Assembly: GCA_037893225.1 (NCBI GenBank)
Contig: JAZGUH010000147.1
Coordinates: forward strand, 157,501-221,500
Direction: 5' to 3'
Length of the DNA: 64,000 nucleotides
Origin: Hippasteria phrygiana
Lineage: Eukaryota > Echinodermata > Asteroidea > Valvatida > Goniasteridae
Shown here one piece after another: positions 1-10,993 of the stretch (positions within the stretch are counted from its first letter, which is position 1; every line of letters starts with the position of its first letter). The notes beneath the pieces are model-generated. The model was not told the origin of the DNA, ran no database searches, and saw only the letters and a list, made by a program, of their open reading frames with translations. The translations under genes and the position numbers were made by a program.

Positions 1-742
1 TTTTCCCTGTCCGGTACGGACGCGTCTCTAAACCGCTCATAGACACTCCTGTACGTGCCGTCCACGCCACACCCCGAGGAGGAGGAGGAGGAGGAGGGCT
101 CCCTCACCGAGGTCTCTCTCTTTCGCCCGAGGGGCGTTAAGTCACAGTACATTGTTACGGAATTTGAAAGACAAAAATATGCCTCGACGACCTTCAATGC
201 CTCTGCGCATAATGTCTGTGATGGATCTCGTATACAAACACCAATTACGTAGCTCATAACGCATTATATTCCCATTTGATAAATTTAAGGTCACAGGTCT
301 GTTAAAACCCCAATATTATCATAAGTACAATAGGCTAATAGAAAGATTGAGCTATAAATGCGGGAAAACGATGGCTATAAATGACAAAAGACAGCAACGG
401 TTCAGCTATTAGTAGGCCTAATGGTAAACCGTGTTGTGGGAGACCGTGGCTTTCACAGCAACGACAGTTCGGTATAGCCGGGCGCCTGTGGTCGTTATAT
501 GCTTATAACTGACCTGCAATATTCCTGGCCTATTTTCGAGAATTCAGTGTGAAACTGAATGGTGCGATTGCTATGACGTTTATTGGTTGTCAAACACAAT
601 AATTCAACCACTCATTTTGGTCATCGGGAACTATATAATGGGGACCGTGGATGAGAACGGCACGTTTACGTGCCAGTAAATATATCAGTATTTAAAAAAA
701 AATTGCTTGTATTAAACAAACGGGAATTGGTACAATAACAAC

Positions 743-925
743 AAGACGGCCCGTCTTTTTAAGAGAATAATAACTTTTTTAAAGGGACGGTAACGTAAAA
801 TGTCAGTGTTTGTGAGTCGTTAATAACAGTTTGCACCGTAATTTCACGGCTTGCGGTTTTTACCGGATGGTACTGGCGTCCAAACTGCTAGGAAATTCCC
901 ACAACAACTATTTTCCTACAGTGTG
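743..925. mobile_element. MITE relic, CACTGTAAAAA family
   Basis: Related to 7118-7811. Diagnostic pieces are AGACGGCCCGTCT at the left, TGCACCGTAATTTCACGG and GGCGTCCAAACTGC in the middle, and CTACAGTG at the right. Duplicate copies lie at about 30953-31139 and 38318-38497, with a diverged one at about 53860-54055. The related 9884-10020 and 43276-43415 copies are in reverse orientation. TIRs of the form CACTGTAAAAA suggest a hAT-like non-autonomous family. Confidence 0.55.
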
Positions 926-1946
926 CTAACCCCTGAAGTAGGGATATACATCTCCCATTCGGTGACTGTGGAAAAATATGAACCTGAAGCGTTGGCGCAG
1001 ATTTTTTGGAATCCATATTCAAATAGAAACAATACAGACATATCACCAAAAACTGGTCCTGACTCTTGTAGAGCTCACAAAGTTTCGTTTCCCCCCCCTA
1101 CAGGTTAAGTTTTGAAGCTGGAAACATTATTTAATTTGGCGGCAACGTGGGATGTCATTTGCCTCTTTTCAATAGAAATTTCTTGGGAAATGCCTCTAGC
1201 AACCTAATTCTCCTCTCTATATCAACATTTTGGGATCATTTGCTCTGATACTACACGTTCTGGACTTACGTCAGATGCGCTTAGGCTATAAACAATTTCG
1301 AATGGGGATGGGGAAGGGAGTTGATCGTCTCCACGATATGGAGTAAGGTGTTTGAGTAACTGTAGAGGATTTCCCGGCCATCAGCCCACCCCTTCATATA
1401 TCAAGTCTGAATCCACCCTTGGTTTCTGAAATAATGAAGGAAAGCTTCATGGGGTTGATAAGGTAAAGGATTAAGACGATTATTTTGAAAATTGTACAAT
1501 CAAAATGCCGACGGAGCTTAAACAGTAACATTTACAATGGACAATGAATGTGCATGCTTGCTAACTATTTTTATTGATTTGAATATAACTTGGCTTCACA
1601 GAACATATCATTTATTAAACAATAATATGACCTTTTTACTATAACACATTTCTAAAATACAGAGATTTCAGCTCTTGGAGAAGTCCCAATGGATTCTATT
1701 TTCTCTGTATAGCTCATAGAGTTCATGTTGAAAATCGCATTGTTTTGTCCCCTTCATCAACGGCACAAATATCACGATAAATATGCATATTAAAGGTAGT
1801 ACACAGCATTTGCAAACATCAAAAGACAAAACAAATGATTTATTACGAAATACCGTACTAGACTGTAAGTAAATAGTCTCAAGCATCCTGTGAAATCATG
1901 GCACCTGATGTGCTGTCGTTTTCAAGAAAAGTGAACATTTATATCG

Positions 1947-1981
1947 TTTTCCAATGATTGTCGGCCGACAATCGTTGGAAA
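1947..1981. repeat. Palindrome-centred dispersed repeat
   Basis: TTTTCCAATGATTGTCGG and its near-exact reverse complement meet at a GGCC centre. It is preceded by a conserved stretch (ATCCTGTGAAAT, GGCAC, GTGCTGTC, TTCAAGAAAAGTG). The same body plus palindrome recurs at about 14600-14726, 32140-32225, 39490-39580, 48130-48242 and 56935-57036. Confidence 0.8.
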
Positions 1982-3486
1982 TAGTCTAGTTCCCCAACCT
2001 GATAATTCCCCGACGTCTATAAATTGCTCCGTTTTGTCTAAGGTATGGTCATGGAACCAGACTACTAGAACATATTTTTTTCTCTGTTTTCCCAATATCT
2101 ATACACACAAAACTTTAAACAGGTCAGTGTTACAGTATTTGCTAGCACGCTATAAAACACTAACCCCAAATCCATTTATTTAAAAAAAGAATACAGCGAA
2201 AGCAAAACCCTTTTCATGTGACGTCACTATATTGGACCGTCTGGTGAAGTGATATTAATGAGTTGTTTTATTCCAATTCAATTGACTTTATTATTCCTAA
2301 CGGGAAATTCATTTCGGCCTTTTTATAAACAAGTTAATGAGCACCTTAAAAAAGGTATTACAAATAAAACATAAAACATAAAAATATAAACACGGTACTT
2401 CACTAAAAAAGAAAGGTTACTAGAATTCAATAAAGATAAAATACGAGACAATAATCTAAAGCACTGTCCATTTAAAACTGCATGTTAATACATGTATATT
2501 AAAACCTGTACGGTTACCATCGTGGAGTAGGGCCTAATTCTATGGACGTTCGTCAGAACTACATATAATTGGCGGAGTACTAACCCCTTGGGCACGATAT
2601 TTTACGGGAGACGTCGGGGTGTTGCAGCGGTTCTGGCAGCCAAGCCAACCGCTACATTGTGCTTGTGCAGTCAAGCATGACATAAACAATAATCCAACAA
2701 TGGATTGAAACTGCACAAACAGCGGCCAGTGGCGTCATCTGGCCTGGTGGCACTGTTCTTTTTTTGCGCCATATGGCGTCATCCGTACGCAAGGGGTTGC
2801 AAGGAACGTGTTTAGAGCGAATCTGCAATTTAACGGGCTGATGTTTCCCCGTATACCGACACGTGAGTGAGTTCATGGGGTAAATTCAGTTTAAGAAGAG
2901 TTAGAATGATGTTGAAAGTTCGTGTATGTCATTTTACTGTTCATTTCTAATGAGAGGGGTCAGCGGGGGTGGGGGTGGGGCTAGGGGTTGCAGATGATCA
3001 CCAACTTGAGATATGAGTAGTGCCGTTGAGTTGCAATGGGGCTTTAATAAGGGAATAAATATGTGCTGGGCCGTTTAAAAACCGCCTTTGGAACCTGGAC
3101 GCTGATAGTAACCATTCACCTTTGTGTATAATGCAGCAAAAATCCCCGAATTCTGCAAAATTCCCGAAATGTGTCGGGAGTAAACTATGCCGTCCTTGTG
3201 CTTTTTCCCTATCTATGCTCAGGGACCCCCGGTGGCCGGAGTATGATCAGAAACCGGATTTTCTAATGATGTCCACTCGAATACCGGGTGGCAGGGTTAC
3301 CCTGCTACTCGATAATCGTGTTCTTTTCCAGAGTCAAAGTAATTAAAGAGTTGCTTATACGGGGAATGCAACAGCAGTCGAGTTTTAAATATTTCCTCAT
3401 TGTTTACACATTGTTTAATCTATGCCCAGGGACCCCCGGTGAAACTGTTTCCGTCTCTAAGCTATCAGAAATAAGATAATCCAAAC

Positions 3487-3492
3487 AACCCG
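3487..3492 (+). repeat. Left target-site duplication of foldback element
   Basis: AACCCG here and again at 5692-5697. Block B has a single AACCCG at the same place (41098-41103) between identical flanks, so it is the unoccupied site. Confidence 0.9.
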
Positions 3493-3927
3493 TATGGTGT
3501 ACTATTTACGACACACCGCTTTGCCTCTTCCACACGCGACGCGACTATACGACGCGACGGCACGACGGCTCCGTTGCATCGTGCCGTCGCGTCGTGCCGT
3601 CGCTTCTTTCCCATTACCTTTGTGCACATTCTGGCGTCGCGTCGTACGTCGCGTCGTGCCGTCGTGCCGTCGCGTCGGTTTTTTTCAGCTTGCAGGTTTT
3701 CTTTCCTCAACGTCGCCCCTTCCGTCGCCCATCGCGTCGCACCGTCGTGCGTCGCGTCGTGTGTCGCGTCGTACGTCGCGTCGTGTGTCGCGTCGTGCGT
3801 CGCGTCGTGCTCGCATCGTGCGTCGCGTCGTACCCGCGTCGTGCGTCGCGTCGTGCGTCGCGTCGTGCGTCGCGTCGTGTGTCGCGTCGTGCGTCGCGTC
3901 GTGCTCGCGTGGAGTAGTCATGCTAGT

Positions 3928-4364
3928 GGGCGTTTGTTTCACGCAGATCCGGAGCGCGATCAGTGATCCGGAGCGTCGAAAGCTGCTCCGGATCACGTTT
4001 TTAGTGATCCTGCTCGCGAGGTGGGTTCGCAAGATCAAAGATGGCGACGTGCGAGACGGACAGAGAAAAGTGATGGTATTTTTTCGTAGATTTGAAGCAT
4101 TTAACGAGCTATTGTGACAGCATTTACTCATAATTCTTTTACAGTGTATTTTTTTGTTATTAAAGCTATGTACGATTTATTTACTTTTCTGAAAATACTA
4201 GATAGTTTATCATAAAAATAGCCCTACAGAATCTGAAGCAGACGACATTGTCGTGTATATACAAATTCTCCCAGCATGCAACACATAGCGAGAGGGATTC
4301 GCGATCCTGTTTGTTTTCGTTCGGCTCTGGATCACCTCCCGATCCGTGTGAAACAAACAGGCCC
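3928..4364. mobile_element. Harbinger-like MITE nested in the left arm
   Basis: TIRs GGGC(G/CT)GTTTGTTTCAC at both ends, 437 bp. Flanks are AGT (3925-3927) and AGA (4365-4367), a 3-bp target duplication with one change. The opposite arm of the host element carries the uninterrupted sequence CATGCTAGTCTAAC in reverse at 5275-5288. TIR and 3-bp TSD fit the PIF/Harbinger group. The same family occurs at 25746-25889 and 33343-33486. Confidence 0.85.
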
Positions 4365-4623
4365 AGACTAACCCGCTACGTTTATGCGCGCATGCGCTTA
4401 ACCGCGCGGTGAACAAAAGGCCTGAGCTTTGTATTTTAAATGTGTAAAAAGACGATTTTGCTAGAATTCTGTTTGTATTTTCCCCATTTTTGTAGCCAAA
4501 AATCTACAGAAAAAACAACGGTACCGCGCTAACAAGGTGTCTGGCGGGACAAAATATAGAGTGAAAAGAGAGAAAATATATCATGGATACGGTTCGGATG
4601 CTGGCAAGGGTTTTGTGCTATAC

Positions 4624-4926
4624 CAGGCGCGGATCCAGAGGGGGAGGGGGGGTTTGGGGGGTCGAACCCCCCCCCCCCCCCTGCTCGTGGCCATTTTTTG
4701 TTTGTTAGGGGCCTATGCCTAGAGTTGCAAACCAGAAAAGCAGAAACCACAAGTCTTATTTTGCCTATGGGTAAGAAAAAAAGCAAAGTGATTAAATGGC
4801 GCCACCAACCGTGAGAAAGTGTCAGCCCCCCCCCCCCCCCCCCCCCCCGCTTGTATTTATTTTTTGGAGTCACCTTTCTGAACACATTTCAGAACCCCCA
4901 CGTAAAAAATCCTGGATCCGCCCCTG
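4624..4926. mobile_element. hAT-like MITE in the centre of the foldback element
   Basis: TIRs CAGGCGCGGATCCAG and CTGGATCCGCCCCTG, 303 bp, flanked by TATAC on both sides (4619-4623 and 4927-4931). It contains C runs at 4667-4681 and 4826-4848. A relative with the same interior (TCTTATTTTGCCTATGGGT) is at 21121-21351. The 5-bp TSD is shorter than the classic 8 bp of hAT elements, so the superfamily call is tentative. Confidence 0.8.
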
Positions 4927-5697
4927 TATACGCATGAACCCTTTTTGACTGCGCTCTTATAAATAAACAAAATTCAGTAATCAGTTCAACACACATAACA
5001 AAAGAAAGGTACTTTGATACTATGAGAAACTTAGTTGTATTCTCCCAAAACTTTCTCAACTACGTTCTTAACAGTAATTGTACATTGGATTCAGTTTAAA
5101 ACACGAATGACAGACACCGCTGTCAGCGCGGTACCGTTGTTGATTCTGTAGATTTTTTGCTACGAAAATGGAGAAAATACAAACAGAATTCTATAATTTT
5201 ACACATTTTAAATACAGAGCTCAGGCCTTTTGTTTACCGCGCAGTTAAGCGCATGCGCGCATAAACTTAGCGGGTTAGACTAGCATGACTACTCCACGCG
5301 ACGCACGACGCGACACACGACGCGACACACGACGCGACGCACGACGCGACACACGACGCGACGCACGACGCGAGTACGACGCGACGCACGATGCGAGCAC
5401 GACGCGACGCACGACGCGACACACGACGCGACGCACGACGTTGCGACGCGATGGGCGACGGAAGGGGCGACGTTGAGGAAAGAAAACCTGCAAGCTGGGA
5501 AAAAAACGACGCGACGGCACGACGGCACGACGCGACGTACGACGCGACGCCAGAATGTGCACATAGGTAATGGGAAAGAAGCGACGGCACGACGCGACGG
5601 CACGATGCAACGGAGCCGTCGTGCCGTCGCGTCGTATAGTCGCGTCGCGTGTGGAAGAGGTAAAGCGGTGTGTCGTAAATAGTACACCATAAACCCG

Positions 5698-6440
5698 AAC
5701 CATACTAAGCAGCAAATTATTATTGCGTTGGTGATCCAGAGTACTAGGTGTGGGGCAAGAAAAAAAAAAAAAGTTTTTGTGAACATCTTATTTTTCCCCA
5801 ATAAACACAAACCACAATTCTGTACTAGAAATGGAACTGGATACAACTTTACATTTTTGAACTTTAAAAACAACTGAATAATTATTTTGATAATCTGTTG
5901 GCACATCAAACAGCCGTTTATTTTAAGCAAGTGCAGCATCGTTGCATGCATTGCGCGCGCGGCATCTAAACTGGAACCAATGTTAGTAGCTCATGCTGGA
6001 CGTCCTGGTTCAGGGGCCACGTTTGTTGCTGCAAAAGTGTTTAAAACCGGTTGGTGTTTTATCAGCCGTTTAAAACCACCCACGTGACGGGCTTTCGATC
6101 AATAGGAACGGGTAAACGGCCTTAGGTGTTTATGAATTTTAATGAAAAGTTGTACATATTATTTGCCAACTTGATAATTCCCCCGTACAAAAAAATAAAT
6201 AAATATAAATTAATTCGTCTGTGGGTCATGATGTTATGAACAATCCTCGGGGCCCAAAAATAATGTGCTTTCTGTGTGTTTGGGAGTATATAATATAAGA
6301 TATTATCTTCTCAAACTGTCACATATTTTGCGCAATTTTTGTTTCCATTTTTTTTCCGGTACTACATGTATAGTATCATTCGTAGACCCTACATGGGAGA
6401 AATAAAACAAAATGGCCAGATATTATGTTGCACTGCAAAG
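5698..6440. other. Non-coding sequence, no gene seen
   Basis: Collinear with 41104-41845. It differs by scattered substitutions and A-run length. I see no splice-supported coding segment. Confidence 0.6.
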
Positions 6441-6442
6441 AC

Positions 6443-6603
6443 CGTGGTGTTAAATTAACACCATGTGGTGTTTATATTGGACCACTTGCCAAATATAAAC
6501 ACCACATGGTGTTAAATTAACACCATGTGGTGTTTATATTATATAGTCCACTTGCCAAATATAAACACCACATGGTGTTAGATTAACACAGTTTTTGCAG
6601 TGT
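6443..6603. repeat. Cruciform-type inverted repeat, two units
   Basis: TTAACACCATGTGGTGTT and its reverse complement alternate with a CCACTTGCCAAATATAAACA spacer. Here there are two units. Block B (41845-41935) has one. The flanks GCACTGCAAAGAC and GTTTTTGCAGTG are themselves inverted, so the whole may be a MITE with TIR CACTGCAAA. Confidence 0.75.
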
Positions 6604-7117
6604 GGATGTCGATTTAAATGACAGGAGCAATAATTCGATTTGTGAAGCATGAATAACGGCTAATATTCTATATCAGTCTTCCTTGGTTGACATTCTTAAG
6701 TTGGCAACAAAGTATTATAAAGTGGTTAACATTAAACGACTATTATCTTTTTCCTTTTTGTGGTCTGGATGGTCTGAAAGCCCACAAACCTGTCTTGTAT
6801 AGCTGCCATAGCAAAGTGCACAGCAAACCCTAAAATCGGACAAAATAACACTGTGGTCGAGCGAAGAGGGGCAGTGGAATTTACTCTCACCACATCCAAG
6901 CAATTATTCTATAGTATGCGCTAACAGTCAGAGGCGAATTCGCTGTAGGGGTATACTGGGGCAAGATGGGACACGCTATTGTTTTGGTGCTTTAACTGTA
7001 ATATTGCACTTTAGAGTATAGAGGTATAGTCTTGAATGAAAAGATGCATATATTTTTACCATCATGTGTTTTTCAAAGTTTGCTTCGGTTAGAAATAGTT
7101 TAATTTTAGCGCATTTT

Positions 7118-7811
7118 CACTGTAAAAATATTCCGTAAAATCACGGGTTTTTCCCCTTGTAAAAATACAGACTATCACCGTATTTTAGTTTGAACGGGTT
7201 TTGAACGTAAAAATCTCATTACGCAGCAACTGACCAATCAGAACTGAGGAAATTTGTGTTCACACAAGTATGTTAAGTTGCAGTGTTTTGTCCAAAAACA
7301 CGATTTCTGGACTAAAATATTTAATTATTTAAGCAATTCCACATAGGAATTTAGACTTTTTTTGTAAACAGAGGTGAAGAATCGCATTGCATCTTCTTTC
7401 GTATTCAAATAATGAAAATTTTCATCGGAAACCGTGACTTCACGATAGGCTAGCAGGATAAGGCTGAATATATAGCTAAAGCGCCACAGTCATTCAGTGT
7501 GTAGTGTTTAGTAAATTACTGTAGCATTTGTACAAATGATATGTAGAGTAATGTACATGTAAAATAATGCACGGATATTTAGTCTGGTTCCCATTTCAAT
7601 AAATTGGTGATTGCTTATACCAAGTTTCCAGTAACTGAATGAAATGTTTTATACCCTGTATTTTTACAGGAATAGCAGGGTTATTTTAGAGGCAGCAACG
7701 TAAAATAACAGTGTTCATGAGTAACAGCTTGCACCGTTTTTTTACGGGATTGCGCTGGCGTCCCGACTGCCAGGAAATTCCTGTAAAAAAACGGTGGTTC
7801 TTTTTACAGTG
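7118..7811. mobile_element. CACTGTAAAAA-TIR MITE, about 0.7 kb
   Basis: Starts CACTGTAAAAATATTCCG and ends CTTTTTACAGTG. Its internal segments (GGTTCCCATTTC, AAGGCTGAATAT, GCTTGCACCG, GGCGTCCCGACTGCC) are found reversed at 9884-10290. No clear target duplication and no coding capacity. Confidence 0.65.
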
Positions 7812-7885
7812 TTATTTTTGTTATTTTATTAAAATATCCCATTTTACCCCGCAAAATGGGGCAAGATGGGACACATGCACATATA

Positions 7886-8668
7886 CAGGGTGTATCAAAA
7901 AGAAGTATACGCTCAGAAAATTATCTCAAAAATGAAAATTTCAATGTTTTTAGAATATGGCTCCATGCATATGGGTAGAAAACCTTTCAGGCTTTAAAAT
8001 GACACCATGATCATTTGGCGCATTTCATGCATGACTGATCAGGGGCTACATTTGCAAACCTTGTCAAAAACGGCTTGCGCACAAAAATGCGGGGTTTTAA
8101 ACTGGATCAAAGGCAATAAGAGACAAATCCAACATGCGCCTCTTTTAATCACCATTTTCTGTGGAAATTTTATTGCAGGTTAATCTTCAAAATTACCACC
8201 ATTCCTTTGGATACAGACTTCCGCCCTCCTCAACATGTCATTTACAGCACGCCTGACCATTCCTCTGTCCTATGTGATGATCGCAACCTCAGCGGTTATG
8301 CGTATCTGGTGGTCATCAAGGTTCGCTAGTGGAGTTGTGAAAACCTTGGATTTGAGATGGCCCCCCACAAGAAAAAATCCAGTGGTGTAAGGTCTGGGGA
8401 TCTTGGGGGCCACCCACGGAGCGATTTACGCGATTGCCGAACAATTCTGTGAGGCGTCCAGTCACAATCCTTCTGCGGTGTGTTGGAGCGTAATTACGTT
8501 GAGGAGGGCGAAGTCTGTATCCAAAGGAATGGGGGTCGTGTTGAAGATTAACCTGTAATTAAATTTACACAGAAAATGGTGATTAAAAGAGGCACATTTT
8601 GGATTTGTCTCTTATTTCCTTTGCTCCAGTTAAAAATCCCGCATTTTTGTGCGCAAGCCGTTTTTACT
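7886..8668 (-). pseudogene. Mariner-like transposase relic inside a large inverted repeat
   Basis: The left end reads ACAGGGTGTATCAAAAAGAA, a terminus type known from IS630/Tc1/mariner relatives. 8066-8239 and 8497-8668 are long inverted arms (CTTTGGATACAGACTTC against its inverse, and so on). Between them, minus-strand translation around 8420-8200 gives WPPRSPDLTPLDFFLWG, the well-known block around the third catalytic acid of mariner-type DDE transposases. After a frameshift it continues as KSKVFTTPLANLDDHQ, and an in-frame TAG follows. Only this C-terminal piece remains, so it is dead. Confidence 0.75.
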
Positions 8669-8953
8669 AGTTTTAAACAGAAATTAGCTAGTTATATTCA
8701 AGATTCAAAACTGTCCCACGTTACCCCATATAAATGATTTGGTATATTAAAATCAATATGTTTGTCCCAATTAGCCCTAAAGATAAACACGATTGGGGCA
8801 ATATGGGACATTTTGAAAATAACAGCGGCAAAAACAACTAGTCGGCCATGTTCGGCCTTACAATGTCATTTTGTCGAAACATGAAAGCTAATATCTGGAA
8901 AACTATCGCACAACGGGATCCGTTCCAACACTAGATCACAATCATAGACGGTC

Positions 8954-9207
8954 CTAATTTTTCATTTTCATTTTCATGGAAGACTTTTTGAGCGGGTTAA
9001 GCTGCATCTTCCAGCGGTACCAGATTATACGCGTAGGGCCATTACCTGACGGACTGTCGGTGTAGTTTCAGTTTAAATTGGAGTTGTAGCAATCGCTGTA
9101 CCACCAGGCACCGTGATACAACTGGGCACAATTATTTGAGCCACGGTCGTCATTGTCGCGGTCTTTAGTCGTGAATGGAAAGTTCTTGTGTGCTTCCAGT
9201 GAATCCC
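8954..9207 (-). CDS. FReD copy A exon 3 (contains TGA)
   Basis: Acceptor TTTCAG at 9208-9213, phase 1, and stop TAG at 8954-8956. It encodes the calcium-binding and ligand-pocket part of the domain. It differs from copy B exon 3 at about 21 of 254 positions, nearly all amino-acid changing, whereas exon 2 differs at 3 of 262. The TGA is at 9068-9070. Confidence 0.85.
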
Positions 9208-9883
9208 CTGAAATGATTAAACATCAACTGCACCGGATCAATTGAAATCAATTTTACCGTTTGATTAGAAAAGGTCCACAGAGCAAATAGTTCACGAACG
9301 CCTACGAAAACAGTATTACATTTTTAGATAATTATTAATTCCCAGCATGTAATTCTGATAAACACATTTTGTAATCTCCACCAAACCTTACATTCAGAGT
9401 ATGGAAATCATGCCACATATTTGTTTCCCTGACATTCACCACATTGGCTTCGCACTTGGGGCGGACTTTTGTTGAGTTGGAAGTTAAGCTAAGCGGTAGG
9501 TTACACATAATACAAGCGAGATTTGTTCAGCCGTGTTACAGGAGTCTATTACACAGGAGTGTCGGTCGACGTTTTTGGTTAACTGGCCTTGTCACAATCC
9601 GTAATTTGGGACTAATCATCCGATCAAGTGTAATGTGAAAAGAAACATACATACTGGAAGTTCACTTCTTGAGATACCTTATAGCCGTATAACTAGTTAA
9701 AAAAATCGTCAAAATAGAACTGAATAAAATCTACACGATACAAATGAACGTTTGAGCATGTAATAAAGATAACCAATTGAGAAGGCAAGTCTCGCGATTC
9801 GACTATCATTTGTTTTTCCTCTTTTTATGTGAAAATCTTTTGTAGCAAACACTGACTAGTATAGCGACAGACCCTTTAGCCTG

Positions 9884-10020
9884 CACTGTAAAAAAAAACA
9901 CAGTTTTTACGGGAATTTCCTGGCAGTTTGGACGCAAGTACCATCCCGTAAAAGACGGTGCAAGCTGTAATATCTAACGACTCTAATTACCCTGCTATTC
10001 CCGTAAAAAGACGGGTTATG
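9884..10020. mobile_element. CACTGTAAAAA-family MITE in FReD intron 2
   Basis: Starts CACTGTAAAAAA and contains GGCAGTTTGGACGC and GACGGTGCAAGCTG. It is the reverse-oriented relative of the 743-925 and 7118-7811 elements and is shared with block B (43276-43415), so it predates the A/B duplication. Confidence 0.6.
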
Positions 10021-10063
10021 AAAAAAATTCACTAAGTTACTGGAAGTTTGGTGTAAGTAATTA

Positions 10064-10203
10064 CAAATTTACAGAAATGGGAACCAGACTAAATAGACGT
10101 AATTTAGTATGCATATACACATACATGTATGTGTATACATTATACCTATAGTAATGCATAATAGATTACGTCTATTTAGTCTGGTTCCCTTTTCTGTAAA
10201 TTT
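10064..10203. repeat. Long hairpin in FReD intron 2
   Basis: Two arms of about 38 bp, containing GGGAACCAGACTAAATAGAC and its inverse, enclose a 60-bp loop that has its own palindrome (TATACACATACATGTATGTG). It is kept in block B at 43465-43602. It may be the inner part of the adjoining MITE. Confidence 0.75.
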
Positions 10204-10993
10204 ATCTACTAAACACAACGAACTGATTTGTTTAACTTTAGCTTTATATTCAGCCTTATTCCGCCATGATGATGTCACGGTTTCCCATGAACAAATTCAA
10301 TATTTGTTCAATGAGATTATGGTGATAAACCCGTTATTTTAAGGAATTCTTTTACATTGTGGCTTTTTGTGAAATCCAAAGTTTAATTATTATTATTTAG
10401 GTCAGCAAATTGCTATGCAGTAAAATGAAATCTCTTTTTCTTCAAATAATTTCACATAATTATTGTCGTTTCCAACTTTATCCCAGTCGGAATACAAATA
10501 AATTACTTTGAATAGGACGTCGATCATGTTTTAGCTCCGACACGGTGTACCCGGAAGTATATGTATTCTCGCAAAATCTCCTTGAAATTGAAGTCAACTT
10601 GTAACTCTTTAACACAATTCCGATACTTTCGGTTGTATTATCAACATCAACATCAACATCATGGAAGTAGCGCTCCGTTCCCCAATTAGTCAATATTTCA
10701 CTTTTTATATCAAGTAAACGCAGAGATAGACCAGGAGGCAACACAAACCACTGGGCTTTTCCTATACCTATCCTAAACTAAATTTGGCAGGAAAGCCTCC
10801 GAGACAAGTTGGATGAAACCTGCAATGTTCATTTGTATAAAATCTACTGCTATAAACTGCACATTACGATTTTGATAAATGCCTCTAGCGTGTATCCCAT
10901 GGGGGCGCAGGCGTAGACCGAGACTCCTGTGTAGTAATATGATCCTGCTATTCAACAAGACTTCGTTCCAGAACATGCTTCAAACTGCCTTAC
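10204..10993. other. FReD intron 2, rest
   Basis: Holds an 88-codon open frame on the minus strand (10478-10744) that is also open in block B. The substitutions between copies show no coding bias and no splice sites frame it. I treat it as intron. Confidence 0.55.

Larger units (their letters stand above)
1..3486. other. Non-coding sequence, no gene seen
   Basis: Apart from the MITE relic and the palindrome near 1947-1981, this stretch holds only short unsupported frames. The same frames in the duplicate copies at 30.2 kb and 37.6 kb are interrupted by indels. The GAGGAGGAG run at 76-95 differs in length between copies (30288-30302, 37658-37670). Confidence 0.6.
3493..5691. mobile_element. 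2.2-kb foldback DNA transposon with 12-bp repeat arms
   Basis: The element starts TATGGTGTACTATTTACGAC and ends in the reverse complement. The inverted match runs inward for several hundred bases: about 3493-3927 against 5281-5691, then about 4365-4540 against 5110-5278. The arms contain arrays of a 12-bp GC-rich unit (TCGTGCGTCGCG and variants), plus a conserved non-repeat segment about 170 bp long. No transposase is visible, so it is non-autonomous. A perfect 6-bp TSD and the empty site in block B prove insertion. Long open frames over it encode only a four-residue ASRR/VSRR-type repeat and are not genes. Confidence 0.92.
6948..8945. mobile_element. 2.0-kb nested insertion, absent from block B
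   Basis: Replaces 20 bp of block B (42323-42342). The outer layer has TGGGGCAAGATGGGACA near 6957 and its approximate inverse TGTCCCACGTTACCCCA near 8716, with further copies at 7858 and 8794. Inside lie a CACTGTAAAAA element (7118-7811) and a mariner-like relic (7886-8668). Exact outer ends and target duplication are not clear. Confidence 0.75.

Noticed and set aside
3494..4131. Long overlapping open frames (up to 207 codons) in several frames on both strands, repeated at 5267-5951
   Set aside because: They come from the 12-bp repeat arms, which stay open in most frames and encode only ASRR/VSRR-like four-residue repeats. They belong to a foldback transposon.
10478..10744. 88-codon minus-strand frame in lectin intron 2, also at 43934-44200
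   Set aside because: Open in both copies, but the few differences are evenly silent and replacing, the flank is equally conserved, and no splice sites frame it.
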